DNA of 64,000 nucleotides from Sepioteuthis lessoniana (taxonomy: Eukaryota; Mollusca; Cephalopoda; Myopsida; Loliginidae): positions 7,110,630 to 7,174,629 of the forward strand of contig OY757904.1 of NCBI GenBank assembly GCA_963585895.1. Direction: 5' to 3'. How positions within the stretch are numbered: the first letter of the stretch is position 1; every line of letters starts with the position of its first letter. Position numbers and translations under genes: made by a program. Under the pieces are notes generated by a model. That model did not search any database. It saw only the letters and a program-made list of their open reading frames with translations, and was not told where the DNA came from. Shown in pieces: positions 1 through 11,671 of the stretch.

Positions 1-341
1 TAACCTACAAAGGTTGATGTGCCATAAAACCAAACAAAACTATTCATTCATAAGTCCAATTATTTGTGCAAATTTAGGGTAAAAAATCAAAATAGTTTTG
101 CATATGATAAAAATTCATATTCCATTATCATTGAGGATTATGGGATGGTATGCCCACCCTTGTCAAATATCATCTTGATCCTTATGTCATAAACTGAGTT
201 ATTTTTTTAATTTATTTCTTTTACCACTTATTTGTGTCATTTTATGGTTCTCGGTTACAGTCAATGGGATTAAAGCAACTGAATCATTCTGAAAGTGAGA
301 AAACACTTCCCACCCCAGTTCTATGATTGTTGAAGGCATTG

Positions 342-496
342 TATTTCTAATATAAGGACAGGTGTTATCATATTTCTAATATAAAGACAGGTGTTATCAT
401 ATTTCTAATGTAAGGACAGGTGTTATCATATTTCTAATGTAAGGACAGGTGTTATCATATTTCTAATGTAAGGACAGGTGTTATCATATTTCTAAT
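342..496. repeat. 29-bp tandem repeat, about 5.3 copies
   Basis: Five near-identical 29-bp units (core TAAGGACAGGTGTTATCA) follow one another, starting at 342, 371, 400, 429 and 458, with a partial sixth unit. They differ by only one or two bases, so the array is young. A lone related unit recurs near 1853-1876. No coding role is apparent. Confidence 0.9.
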
Positions 497-2893
497 ATTG
501 TGACAATATTGATCTGTGAAGGGTCAACTAACAAAAAAATTCAAAGCTGTACCAGTATTGGTCCATGAAGGGTTAACCCACTGAAAAGTGATTCCAGTGG
601 AATTTGTTTTTGAGAGACTACTGTAAATCTAATATTACTAAAAATGTAAATTCTGGGAACCAAAAAGAAATGATAAAAAGAATATTGTTTCATTAAAAGT
701 TCAAAATATACTTGCACCCGAAAAGTGAGATCATCAAGAAATCTGAACAAAGGGATATTTGCCAGGCCTGGAGAAAACTGATCCAGTTTCAATTCCAATA
801 TCTAGGCGATGGGCCATGTGTTTTATTTCTGCTTGATTGGAGAAAAAAACAACTTTTGAGCCAGCCAAGAATGCTGAATCAGCAAATAGATAATATTAAT
901 TGGTCTTTGATGCAGGATTGTCTTTTTCCCCAGCACATTTTGAAAAGCAGTTTTTTCAAAAGTTGACAATTATAACTGCCCTTAAGCAAAGACCAGATGA
1001 TTATTGAATAGGTAGGAGGAATCCCTGAAGTTATGTCACAGGTAAGAGTGATTAGAAAGATTAAGTGGGAGTAAGAAGGAGAGAGATTAAGCTCCTCTGA
1101 CTACTAAAAAGGGATTAATTGAAATGCCCAAAGTTGAAAAATGTTAAGTTAGAAAAATCAAATTAATGAGAATTCAATTGAATTATGACTTTGGAAGGTA
1201 AATCCCTATATTGCCAGAACCCACACCAGTTTCAGGCGGTAGCAGAGAGCAGAAATGGGCTGAGAGTTCTGGAGTTGTGGGGCAGAGACGCAGGGCAGTC
1301 TTGAAGCTGCAGTTACAGAGATCTTAACTCAGAGAGGACTGAAAAGTGGACAGACGAAGTTGCATGAGATTTTAGAGAATGCCTAAAGTAGGAAGAATCA
1401 CGCTCACTTACTTAAGTTGACTTGCGCTGAAGAAAATCATATTGATCAAGAACCCTGTTTTAACTGTGATGCAACGACCAATGAGAAAACTTAATTATAA
1501 TTGACTGCAGCGATAAGAACTAATTATTGTCCATCACTCCAATAGACAGAGATTGTACCTTTTATTTTTACTTTAAATAAAATTCAGTTTGATTGTCACC
1601 TTGTCTTGGATTTTTATCGTGTGACCCATTCACATATATCGTTAACCCACTTTTAAACAGTGAACTTCAGTCCAGGCACCTGGCTGATTGAATTCCGACT
1701 TGAGATCAGAAAACTAAACGTGGCAGGTCAGAGTTTGACCTGAGGCTAATCAGATCAATTCGGCCAGGAGGAAGTTTTGGGTTCGACTCCTTGTCCTTCC
1801 ACGTAAGATGCGCATAAGGTTGTAAGGTTAAGGGAGGTCTGTGTTACAATATGATATAAGGACAGGTATTATCATATAGGTGTGTGGGGGGAGTCCCCAT
1901 GATGTAGTGAATAACATGTTGGACTGCTACATTGTTGTAAGTGATTTATCATACAACAAAGTTGGAAGTCATTTTATTTGCTTAGAATTTTTTTTTCTTT
2001 TCCAATGTGTGATTGATTCTACAAATTTATATGTTCTTTTTTCTTTAAATTCTCCATAGCCATCATTTTTTTCCAAGTTCTGAGGTTTTATAGATTTAAA
2101 AAAAAAAAAAAATTCCATAAACCATTTCTAATGTGTTTGCACCTACTGTATGATTATCATAAGTTTTAATGATCTGTTGCTGAGAGTATCTATTGCTCTG
2201 TTTTCCCAGATTAAACATGATGAATAAGCATACCTTTTCTATTTAGCCTTGATTTTTAATCAAAATGAACTCAAATTATCACTTTTCTACCTACAATTTT
2301 TAGATTGTATGCAAATACATGCAATAAAAGAAGTGAATAATTTTTGAAGATACTTCTAAAGTATTTTAACATTGTGCAACAAAAGAAGCTGCTGGCAAAT
2401 ATTGTATCAACCTAATACATTAAATATTTTTCCACATTTCATGACCTATTCCATTATCTTTGTATGCAAAATAGGTCTAAAACAAACTCTTGTAAGGACA
2501 ATTGCTAAGATAGTTCTTGAATTTTAAATATTGGTTCTATTTACTGAGTTACAAATAAAATTGGTTAAATTCATTCTTGTATATGTAAACATTTAAATGC
2601 TTTTATTGATTTAAAAAAAATTCAGTGTTGTATCATTAAAGCAGTTTGGTGATACTCACATAGAATCTTTTTTTTTTTATAATTATAATTTTTTCAATGT
2701 TTATTTGTTGTTTATTTCATATATGTGTTATATCAGTATGATAGTCTAAATAGCTCTTTTTTTTCTCCTTAAGGATTTCATTTATTTTAGCCTAAAATAT
2801 CATTACAATAAGAGATTGTAAAAATAGTGACATTTTTTTTTACTTTTGTTAACAAATTTTTGTTTAAAATAATATTTTTTGTTTGTATTATAG
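497..2893. other. AT-rich non-coding stretch
   Basis: Apart from the SINE-like piece near 1.75 kb and the stray 29-bp unit near 1.86 kb, I see only AT-rich sequence with T and A runs. It is probably intron of the gene whose exon begins at 2894. The short open frames here (for example 541-798 minus and 712-966 plus) overlap on opposite strands and resemble nothing known to me. Confidence 0.5.
1725..1805 (+). repeat. tRNA-like SINE head (possible)
   Basis: The stretch contains GGGTTCGACTCC, a good match to the RNA polymerase III B box, preceded by a loosely A-box-like segment around GAGGCTAATCAG. This suggests a tRNA-derived SINE remnant rather than a functional tRNA, because I could not fold a convincing acceptor stem. 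Confidence 0.3.
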
Positions 2894-2995
2894 TATTAAC
2901 AGCATGTGTGAATGTTCATCCAAAGATGGTTGTTGCACAATTGTTACAAAGTGCTTGGATTCCACGAATGCTCAAGTTATTACACCTTGTACAAA
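2894..2995 (+). CDS. Internal exon of an ARM/HEAT-like protein (3' part of gene)
   Basis: This is a 102-nt exon bounded by a TATAG acceptor and a good GTGAGT donor. Its phase-1 frame gives 33 full codons beginning LTACVNVHPKMVV and ending KLLHLVQ. The peptide is rich in leucine and valine with helix-like spacing, as in armadillo or HEAT repeats. The single leftover base joins the TA that opens the exon at 6047 to make ATA, and that exon's two leftover bases join G at 7122, so the three exons form one frame of about 87 residues plus a stop. I do not recognise the protein; it could be the C-terminus of any of several large ARM/HEAT proteins. Upstream exons were not found in the window. Confidence 0.7.
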
Positions 2996-3769
2996 GTGAG
3001 TATTAAGAATAATATTGTGTTGTATGATAATTTCTGACTGTTGTTTGGATTTTCACCTGACATTTGTTTCTTTCACATATCAAGGCAAATCTATGTTTAA
3101 AAATACCTTTATTTTATTTTTTTTTATCTTTTTAGAAATAAATTATAAACATTAGTTTTAGTACAATTATGGGAATTTTATCTGAATATCTCAAATGCTA
3201 CAAATATACTAAACGTGTAATGAATCACTGATGCATCACAATTTTTTTTTTTTTTTTTTTTTTTATGACAATGCTAATCATGAAACATAGCCGATTTGAT
3301 TAATGAAAAAAAACAAAACAAACTCAAATATTCTTTATCTGTGAAGCAAAAGCCAAATAGATAAAATGAAATAAAAATGCCAATTTTATAAGAAAAATGT
3401 TGTTCTTATCGATTGAGTTTTAAAATACAACGTGCTCTGTTAATTTATTTTATCTTCCCAATTTTAGATTACTGCTACCATTTGTGGAAAAAATTGCCAA
3501 ATGGCTTCTTAACAGTTGGTCAGATGGGAAGGGTGGTGTGCTTACTTTGTTCATTTCCTTCTTGCTTACTAAAAGTGAATTACTAATCTTTACTGACATT
3601 TATAGTTAGTGGTTTCATGCCAGAAGTGCCTTACGACCATTGACTTAACTATTTAATGAGGTGAAATGTACCTCTCAGTTTTATTGTCAATCAACCCCAC
3701 ACATATGGCAAAAAGGGCACTTGTTTTTGCAACCCTTTAAGTTGTTTTACCCGATTTCTCAATAGTTCA

Positions 3770-4135
3770 GTTTGCTGGGGCTGTAGAATATGCTGACTGC
3801 ATTTCCACCAAAGGTGTTTTACACATCTCTAATAAATATCCTGGATATGACACTTAACTCTCTGATGGTGAGGCTCCAGTCCTAGAACTTTGTGGAATAC
3901 TGCTTCATTGCCATTATTCTCATGTCCATTTTGACTTGGAGTGGTAGTACTTATTAGGTTTCCATAGAACTATTTAATTATTTATTATACTTGAAACAAC
4001 TTAACAGTGTGCTAAGAAATAATTAATATTGAATTTAGTATTTGATAGAAATGCTTGAAACCATTTAACTGTGTGTAAATGAATGAGTTTGGGCTTATTT
4101 AAAAATGTTACTTACAAACTATTCGCTTACAAATC

Positions 4136-4183
<48 letters not shown>

Positions 4184-4240
4184 TACAGGATCTGGTTTTA
4201 AATAAACCATAAGGGTTGATATGCCGTAAAACTAAACCAA
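3770..4240 (+). repeat. RepB dispersed repeat, forward copy
   Basis: It begins GCTGGGGCTGTAGAATATG and continues with degenerate blocks shared with copies near 16.5, 36.9 and 50.7 kb: a CCTGGATATGACAC block, a TGATGGTGAGGCTCCAG block and a GAGTGGTAGTAC block. Then come units resembling ACTTGAAACAACTTAACAGTGTG, and it ends with the tail AAGGGTTGATATGCCGTAAAA. A microsatellite (4136-4183) lies just before the tail. No coding potential. Confidence 0.8.
4136..4183. repeat. (AT)n(AC)n microsatellite
   Basis: An uninterrupted AT run passes into an AC run immediately upstream of the RepB tail. Confidence 0.95.
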
Positions 4241-6046
4241 TCAAACAATTTCTCAAGGCAAGTGCAATTGTTTTTTGTTAGACTGGCCAGCCTCACTCTA
4301 GTTTTTTCTCTTGTTTATTTATTTAACAAAAAATTTCCTAGACATGTTTTAAAGATTTTGATTCCTTATTTCTATTTATTCAAAATATATTGTAGTTTGT
4401 TAAAAAGAAATTCACTGTGCTTTATTAAAAAAAGTTTTTTTTATTTTCTCCATTTGTCAATTTGGCTCTGTTGACCTTTAAATTTTAATAATTTTATTTT
4501 TTTAGCTTACATATTACAAATTATGAGTTAATAAAAAATTAGATTGTTTTGAAATAATTCCCAATTTGAATTCATTTAAAAAATAATTTATGTTTATCCA
4601 AAGTTATGTATTTTTAAAGTTACAAAGGAAATACTTCAAATATGTCCACATACCTAAGAAGACATCATCTTAATATAATTGATATATCACAAAAAGCTAA
4701 GTATATTCAATCAGCCGCTTCAACTTCAAATAACCTATTATCAGGACAACTGACTATAGAAAATACACTAGTCCAAAATTTCACTGAATTCCTTGAGAGC
4801 AAAAGCAATTAGCAGAAGTATAAGTGTATTCATGTTAGTGGATCTAAAATCTTATTCTGTTGTTGACAGTGTGATGGTTTCAAATGACTTATTAACAGAT
4901 TGAGGTCAAAATACCAAATTCCATCTCATTTACACTTTAGTATAAAGGTCATACCTGAACTTTACACAGAAATTAAAGATATAGTTTGTGCTGAAATTAT
5001 TAAGCCACTTCATTTGCTCTGACAGTTGGACATTTTGTGCTACAGAAAGTTTTATAACTGTATGAGCTGACTTTATCAAAGATGACTGGAGTATAGAAAT
5101 CTATGTTATAACAAAGAAGACCTTTACAATAATCTCATACTGGAGAAAATATTGCCACTGTATTGAACAAAACTGTAGAAGAATGGAAATAAAAGTTTAA
5201 CTGAGGTAATAATGCTTATAGTTGAACAAAAATGTGTATAATTACCACAACATTGTAGTATTTTGCTAATTTGAATACAAGCAAGCTCAGTAATAATTAA
5301 AATTGGGTTCGTTGAATCTTTTTTTTTATTATCCTAATCAATTCTTTTCCTCTATCACATGTGGCCATGCTTACAAATATAGCTATAGTTAATTTTAATG
5401 CTATTTTAAGATAAATCAGTAATAGTAACTTATTTACAGGATGTGGAAGCAAAATTTGTAATATTCTAGTATGATAATAAACAACTTTGTTATAAAACCA
5501 AATTAATTTTAATTTTAAAAAATAAACAAAATAAGAAGATAGATACAAAACAGAAAATTTACTCAATATGGCTGCAATTTTTTTTTCAATTATTGTATTA
5601 AGACGCCTTTAAAACAAATTCTTCAGACATTTTATTCCATTTCTCCTTAATAGTAGAGTCTTAAGACAACAAATATTTTGAAGGGAACTTGCATTTGTTT
5701 TGTTTTGTTTTTTAAAACACCCGATATAGCGTAATCAAGTGGGTTAAGGTCTGGGCTTGTTGGAGGTCAGAAAGAAATTCCAATTATTTCAAAATTTTTT
5801 GGGCTTGGTTTCAGCGTTAAGCGAATCATAGATTTTCTGTTGTTTCTTTTCTTGCTCATGCATATTGGGCTGAATTTTAAGGAAAAAGTGCTTGATTAAT
5901 AGAGCTAATCAAGAAAATTTAGATTGATTACATTTTTTCAAAAATTGAACTAATCAGATTTTTAAAAAAATTTCTTAAATTATTCCATATTTTGCTTCTG
6001 CATCCTGTAATAATAAAATGTTATTTTTTTTTTTTTTTTGTTTCAG

Positions 6047-6164
6047 TAGCAAGTATTGAATCTGAAATAAGTTCTGCCTACCTGGACCTGTTGCATACAA
6101 TAGCAAATACTGATGAGATGGCCAAAGCGATTGTTCTAGAAGGCGATGGAGTTTCTGTTGCAAA
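6047..6164 (+). CDS. Penultimate exon of the ARM/HEAT-like protein
   Basis: This 118-nt exon has a textbook acceptor (T run, then TTTCAG) and a GTATGA donor. In the phase set by the previous exon it encodes IASIESEISSAYLDLLH followed by TIANTDEMAKAIVLEGDG and VSVA, with no stop. The pattern of paired hydrophobic positions is that of two amphipathic helices, fitting one armadillo/HEAT repeat. Two bases (AA) carry over into the last exon. The same frame read as an ORF runs on into intron sequence after 6164, which is low-complexity and not credible as protein. Confidence 0.72.
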
Positions 6165-7121
6165 GTATGACACTTTAAGCTTTTCTTATTGTTTTTTTTC
6201 ATTTATTTCTCATTTGTTTCAATTTTTAGAAGTGTATGCATGCAAAACTAAGAAATTGGTCTGTTAAACATGAGAGAAAAACTGTATTCAAGTTCAACAG
6301 ATACTTCTTTGAATAGTAGTTTTATTTATGATATAATGGTAACAATGTTGCTATATAGGGAATTCAGATTGTAGTTGTGGTGGTGGGGTATCTGTCATTC
6401 AGATTTCTAGGAATCAAAATTTTCTATACATTTAAATCAAACGACATCGTGAACTTTTTTTTTGAAAATAAAAATTTACCTAACCTCTCCAGCACTGGTT
6501 GAATGACACAAGGTCAATTTTTAAGCAAAATAAAGCTGTTTTGAATTCAGTTTTCCTTCTAGTCTGGTTACTTTACTGAAGTTCAATAACCCAGTCTGCT
6601 CTATTTACCCATTGAGAGGAGTGGGTGAATAGATGGATTCACGTTTTTCTTAAGAGCATTAATGTGAAGTGAAATCCAAACAGCCTCGTTCAGATTTGAA
6701 CTCAGCTTGCATATTCCATTTTCTATTGTTACTTTAAGCGCGCTTCCAATATTTGTAACTGACTTTTGGATTTGGAATGTGATATTTCATATAAAGTAAT
6801 TGTTTTGTTTAATTCAATTTACATTATCATGAAAAAGATGATTAAAATAGTTTTTTTTTTTCATCCTTTATTCTTTAAATGTTTTGATAAAGTTTCACTG
6901 TTTATGTATTTTATCTTGTATATTTTTCTATTCAAAATTATGAAAGTCAATATAATAAAAATATTTAAAACCTTAACGGAATAAGGAAATGGAAAAAAAC
7001 TTGGAATTTTAGATTCATGAGGAACCAATTTCTTTTCAATATCATTAATGCAAAAGAAAAAATTGCAATATGGTAAATGTTGTGTATAGTTAACTTATTG
7101 ATATGCTTTTGTTTCTTTCAG

Positions 7122-7164
7122 GAAATTTGGATATTCCAAACTGCAAAAAATTTTGGAGGAGTAA
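7122..7164 (+). CDS. Terminal exon of the ARM/HEAT-like protein
   Basis: After a pyrimidine-rich TTTCTTTCAG acceptor, the base G completes the AA carried from 6164 to a lysine codon. The frame then reads KFGYSKLQKILEE and stops at TAA 7162-7164. The longer open frame in this place (from 7077 to 7268) is in another phase and does not join the upstream exon. Everything to the right is 3' untranslated or intergenic. Confidence 0.7.
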
Positions 7165-7436
7165 GAATCAATGTTTGGGAAACATTAAATATATTTCCAG
7201 AATTTGGTTGTGACTTGATTCTGTCTTCAGTTCACAAATATGACCTGGATGCAACAATCACCTGTTAATCTTTTCATTTGGAGCCATTGTTTTTTTAAAA
7301 AAAAGGTCATTCATTCATAGTATAAAGAATCATCATTGACTATAAAAGTTCATGTTTAAAAACAAGACAAAAAGGAAAAAACCCATTGATATCATCTTTT
7401 TGATCATATCCATATACTTTGCATATATTTTCATAA

Positions 7437-7442
7437 AATAAA
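7437..7442 (+). promoter_or_regulatory. Possible polyadenylation signal
   Basis: AATAAA occurs 273 bases beyond the stop codon of the ARM/HEAT-like gene. The region is so AT-rich that such hexamers are expected by chance, so this is only a candidate. Confidence 0.3.
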
Positions 7443-10400
7443 ACAAAGACAGTATTATTTAAAATTGTTTCCAGTCTATGGCACCCAAACATGTAAGATT
7501 TTGCCAGTTTACAAGAAAATCATTAATACTACAAATTCTATGTGATGGTTGTGCCAGAAAATCATATTCTCATTTAATGTCTTCATTTATCTTGTTCATA
7601 AAATGGAGAGAACTTCATTCAGTTATTGAAAAGCAAAACTGATCATTCAATTTTCTATTTAACTTTAGTGATATGGTTTTATGTTTGAGATTAATTCATA
7701 TAGACTTTCATAAATTATTATTTTGATGTTGTTTGTTGTGTTAAGATTTTCATTATTACCTACCTCCATCCTTCATCAGGTAACATCAGACTTATTTTTG
7801 ATAAAAGGATAATTGTAAATGCTGTATTTGCTTTAAAAAAAACAAACAAAAAAAACACTTAACAAGAAAAATCAAATGTATTACTGAGCATCTACAAAGC
7901 TTTTGTTTGATGAAGATGCAAGGGGAACAGTTATTCAGTTCAAATGAACTGAAATAGTTGAATATGCACCAAAATTGTTACTGATATTAATAGTACAGTA
8001 TGATACTCAGAATAATAAGTAAAATAGTATGAAGCCTATTGTAGACTTAAGATGCAAATAATGACTAAATGACAATGAATTATTCTTTATAATCATAACT
8101 TATATCTGGTGTCAGTACATCTTTATTTATGGGAACCAATGAAACAACTTCATATTATTTAAACTTTAAAATAATCCTATGAAAAATTTCATAGGTTTGT
8201 AAATATAATAAGAATGCAAAAGAAATAATTTGAAAAATAGATGTATGAGTATAGTCACACACACACACACACACACATATCAAAACTGTGCTCAATATAG
8301 GTCATAGAGCATATGGTGTGATGATTGCATAGTCAAGAAACTCAGTCACCGAGTGCTGTTGATTCTGTTTACACTATTCTAACATTTATATCCTATAAAC
8401 TATTTTTATTGAAGTGGCAGTATTTTTTCTTAATCTCATTTTCTTTCTGTTTTAACTGTTGTCCTCTTGTATACAATTCTACCAAACCCATAAATGGTAG
8501 CATTTCATGTTAATTGCAGCTTGTTACTTTGACTTGTTATGAGTCAATTTTACACTTAGATGTAATGTTAGTCGGTAGAACTAGCAGCAGCAGTGTGTAA
8601 ATGTTACCAGAGTTAAACCCCCAAAACACCTTGATCACAGTTTCTGGTTGAAGAGAAAGATTTTTTTGAAACATCATTGTATCTGCCCAGGATTATATAT
8701 GTAAAAATAAACATTTTATGAATATTTTATAATGATATATCTTATAATTACCTTATAGTGTGGATCTTAAATACTATGACATTGAGATATATAATACTCT
8801 ACATTATTGTTTTCTATCTATCTTTATATATGAAACACATGCATACTGTCTCTATACTTTATATACATAATATTTAGCATAAACCTTCCTGTGCAATAAA
8901 CTCTGTGTTAGTAACACCTGACAAAGTAATGCCAGTTCTTAGCATCTATTTAGAAACAACATTTTTTTTTACTGTAAACAGCAGGTACTGTTTCTAAGTA
9001 GTCACCCATTTCAGATGTAGACAAGCTCATCATTGCTTAAATCCAGTCATTTAATGAGAACTGGTGCTTTCTGCATGATTTGATCATAAATCAACTAATG
9101 CCAGTTTTTAACATTTTTTTAACTACAGAGGAGATTTTTGACTCATGTTCTCAATTTAAAATCCTGCCCAGACACTTTTCTATCCACCATCCATCTAGAT
9201 ACATGACTGTTTAAGCCGATTTTTGATTCTTTGGCTAATTAAGCTTGATTTCTATTTCTTAATAGTTTTCTTTTGATGCATTTGTCATCTCTTTATGTTG
9301 TGGATATGGATCTCCTGGAACTTTATTTCTTCTCTTTAAAGCTGACTAGGGAAACAAGGATTTTTTCTCTGGTTGCAAAAACTCTTGAAGATGTCTTGCC
9401 AGCTTAGGACTTTTTTTGTGGTGGCATTTTGCTGAAATACAAAAAATGTTATCCTAAAACTATAAATAATCAAGTTAGTTGAATACAATACACTAGTAAT
9501 ATTAGTAGTAATATTGAATTTTTGTTATTAGATGAAGCATTGTCAGTTAGCATTAGTCTTAATTTCTTTTTATTGCAACTTCTTAAGCCCTTATTATTAT
9601 ATGGTTATAAGTAAACAGCACAGGTCAGAAATAAGAATGCACTTCTAGTGAGACTTGAACTTGTATCCTTTGAATGTAAGCTGAATAGTTAAAATTCAGA
9701 TTTTGCAGCAGTAAAAGCTTTTGTAGCTTTAATGGTATAGCAGCTGTTGGATTATGACAAGTTTTCAGAAAAAAAAAAAGAATGGGAATTTGTGTCTCAT
9801 CATTTTCTGATCTATACTTTATTAATGGTTACAAAATGACACAATGCTAAATTACTGTTTATGTTTTGAATAATTGTTGATTTTTGTTGTGATGTTTTGA
9901 TCAATATGTTATCTGATCATTGATGACTTGGTATTGTAAGGCTGTTGAATATAAGAATAAAGAAATTCTGCAATGTCATCTTTATAAAGCTTTTGACAGT
10001 TGAAATACAAAGTCATTCATTTAAATATGAACACATGTTTTGGTTGCCATTCTCTCAAACATGAATAAATACATATTCATATCTTGTTTTTGTTTGTATT
10101 TTCTTGATTTTAAATGATTTTTGAACTTGTAAGGAAATCAATACTCCAGTTTCAGGCACTGAAAACAATTTATAAAATTGAAACAAAAATTCATGGAAAA
10201 CCTTGATGATGAGCTTTTTTCCTGGCATCCAAGCAGTAACAGTGTCTTTTGAAAAGCCATATGCTAGGAGTATCTACATCATCTTTCTTTTGTGTATGCT
10301 ATTGATTGCTTTGAAGAAATCTACAGACAAGAGTATTACCTCAAGAGTTTTTGCCTGTTCTCCTTTGATGATTCAACAAATTGTCAGAATCTGACAAGTT

Positions 10401-11671
10401 GTGGATTAATTTTTCTAAATGCCATTTTGATTTTTCCCCCAAACTTTCCCAACTTCAGTTTGGATTGAGAAGCATAAACCTTAGTAGCTATAGCTGTAAG
10501 AGTTTTGCCTCTGTAGTTCTTAGTGCTTCTGAGTTTGCGTTTATTTGGGAAGGGAATGTTGCAGCCTTTCATTCATTTCTCTATTGTGTGGTTTGGTTAT
10601 ATATAGCATTACATAATTGAAGAAGTATGTTATCAAATTTCCTTATTTTCCATACTTCATGAGGTGTTTTGAGATTTGCTGCTTTTCTGCTTTTAATTGA
10701 TTTCAGAAATGCGTCAAATTTATCCTCTGTGACGTGTCCAACTTTAATGTCTAGTTAGTCTTGAATAATATCTTCAGTTGATTTAAATCTGTGAAATGTC
10801 AGAATCAAGTAATATATGAACAAAGAACCAAATGTTTTAAAATCAGTTTGATTTAAAGATGTCGTCCTTACTTTGATACAATGTTGTGTGGTTTTAGAGA
10901 TATCTGGCCACACACACACACACACACACAATTTCATTAGAGTAATATATATAGTTAGGTTTTAGTTGTTACATTTATTATGATAATGTGAGATTTCTAC
11001 TCATTTTAATTTGCTTATTTTTTCTAAGTGGAATATATAAAAAATTTCATCAGCATATTTGTCCTTTAGGAGCTTGGAAATAGTCAAAAATTCTAATTTG
11101 TCTGCTGTTTCAATGACAAATTTGATGAAATCATCTTAAATTTTAGAGGCATCTAGTGAGGAAGACAAGATTATTGCCTTGTAAGTATTAATATGCTAAT
11201 CACAGAAGACGCAAAAGAATGAAAGAATTTACTAGTTCAGTATTGTTGATTTATATTTGCATTAGTTTTGTTGTGAAAACAAGAAATATTATTTTCATTT
11301 TAGATTTCATGAAGTATAGTTTATTCCAAGAATTATTTGGATGAATAAACTTTTTTTTTTAACACATTGTTTCAGTCAATTTATTCAGTTTTATTTAGGT
11401 ATACAATCCACATTGAAAGAAGTGGGAATTTAAAAAATTTTTCTCATCAGTGCAAATCAGAGTACAAAATAGAAATGGGGGTAGATATGCTGATCAAAGT
11501 CATTCACATTTAATATAATATGATTTAAACAAAATAGTTTTAATAAAATTTTGATTCACAAAGTATGAAAATATTTAATTTTTTCTTCAATATATGGATC
11601 ATATTCATATTGAATACATTGATTTTTCAAGTATTAAGTTTTTTCTTTTAATTATTTTGTAAACCAAGACT
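7443..11671. other. AT-rich stretch without recognisable genes
   Basis: I see no credible exon, RNA gene or transposon protein here. It holds CA runs at 8257-8278 and 10910-10930 and short open frames on both strands that are mutual shadows (for example 10381-10620 plus against 10384-10572 minus). The first part may be 3' untranslated region of the gene ending at 7164. Confidence 0.5.

Larger units (their letters stand above)
2996..6046 (+). other. Intron holding a RepB repeat
   Basis: This 3-kb intron begins GTGAGT and ends in a long T run followed by TTTCAG. It carries a copy of the dispersed repeat RepB (about 3770-4240) with an internal (AT)n(AC)n run. A weak TTTTAG followed by ATTACTGCTACC near 3472 was considered as an acceptor, but an extra exon is not needed to keep the frame. 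Confidence 0.6.

Noticed and set aside
342-496. CRISPR-like array
   Set aside because: The units are contiguous, with no spacers, and the DNA is eukaryotic; it is an ordinary minisatellite.
1725-1805. Functional tRNA gene
   Set aside because: A B-box-like motif is present, but no acceptor stem or clear anticodon arm could be formed; the same holds for the pieces at 34.7, 49.9 and 62.1 kb.
2894-2995. Alternative frame of the first exon (INSMCECSSKDGCC...), cysteine-rich and open
   Set aside because: Its phase would bring a stop or a different frame in the next exon; the leucine-rich frame joins all three exons.
7077-7268. Longer alternative frame across the last exon of the ARM/HEAT-like gene
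   Set aside because: It starts inside the intron and is in the wrong phase; only the frame ending at 7164 joins the upstream exon.
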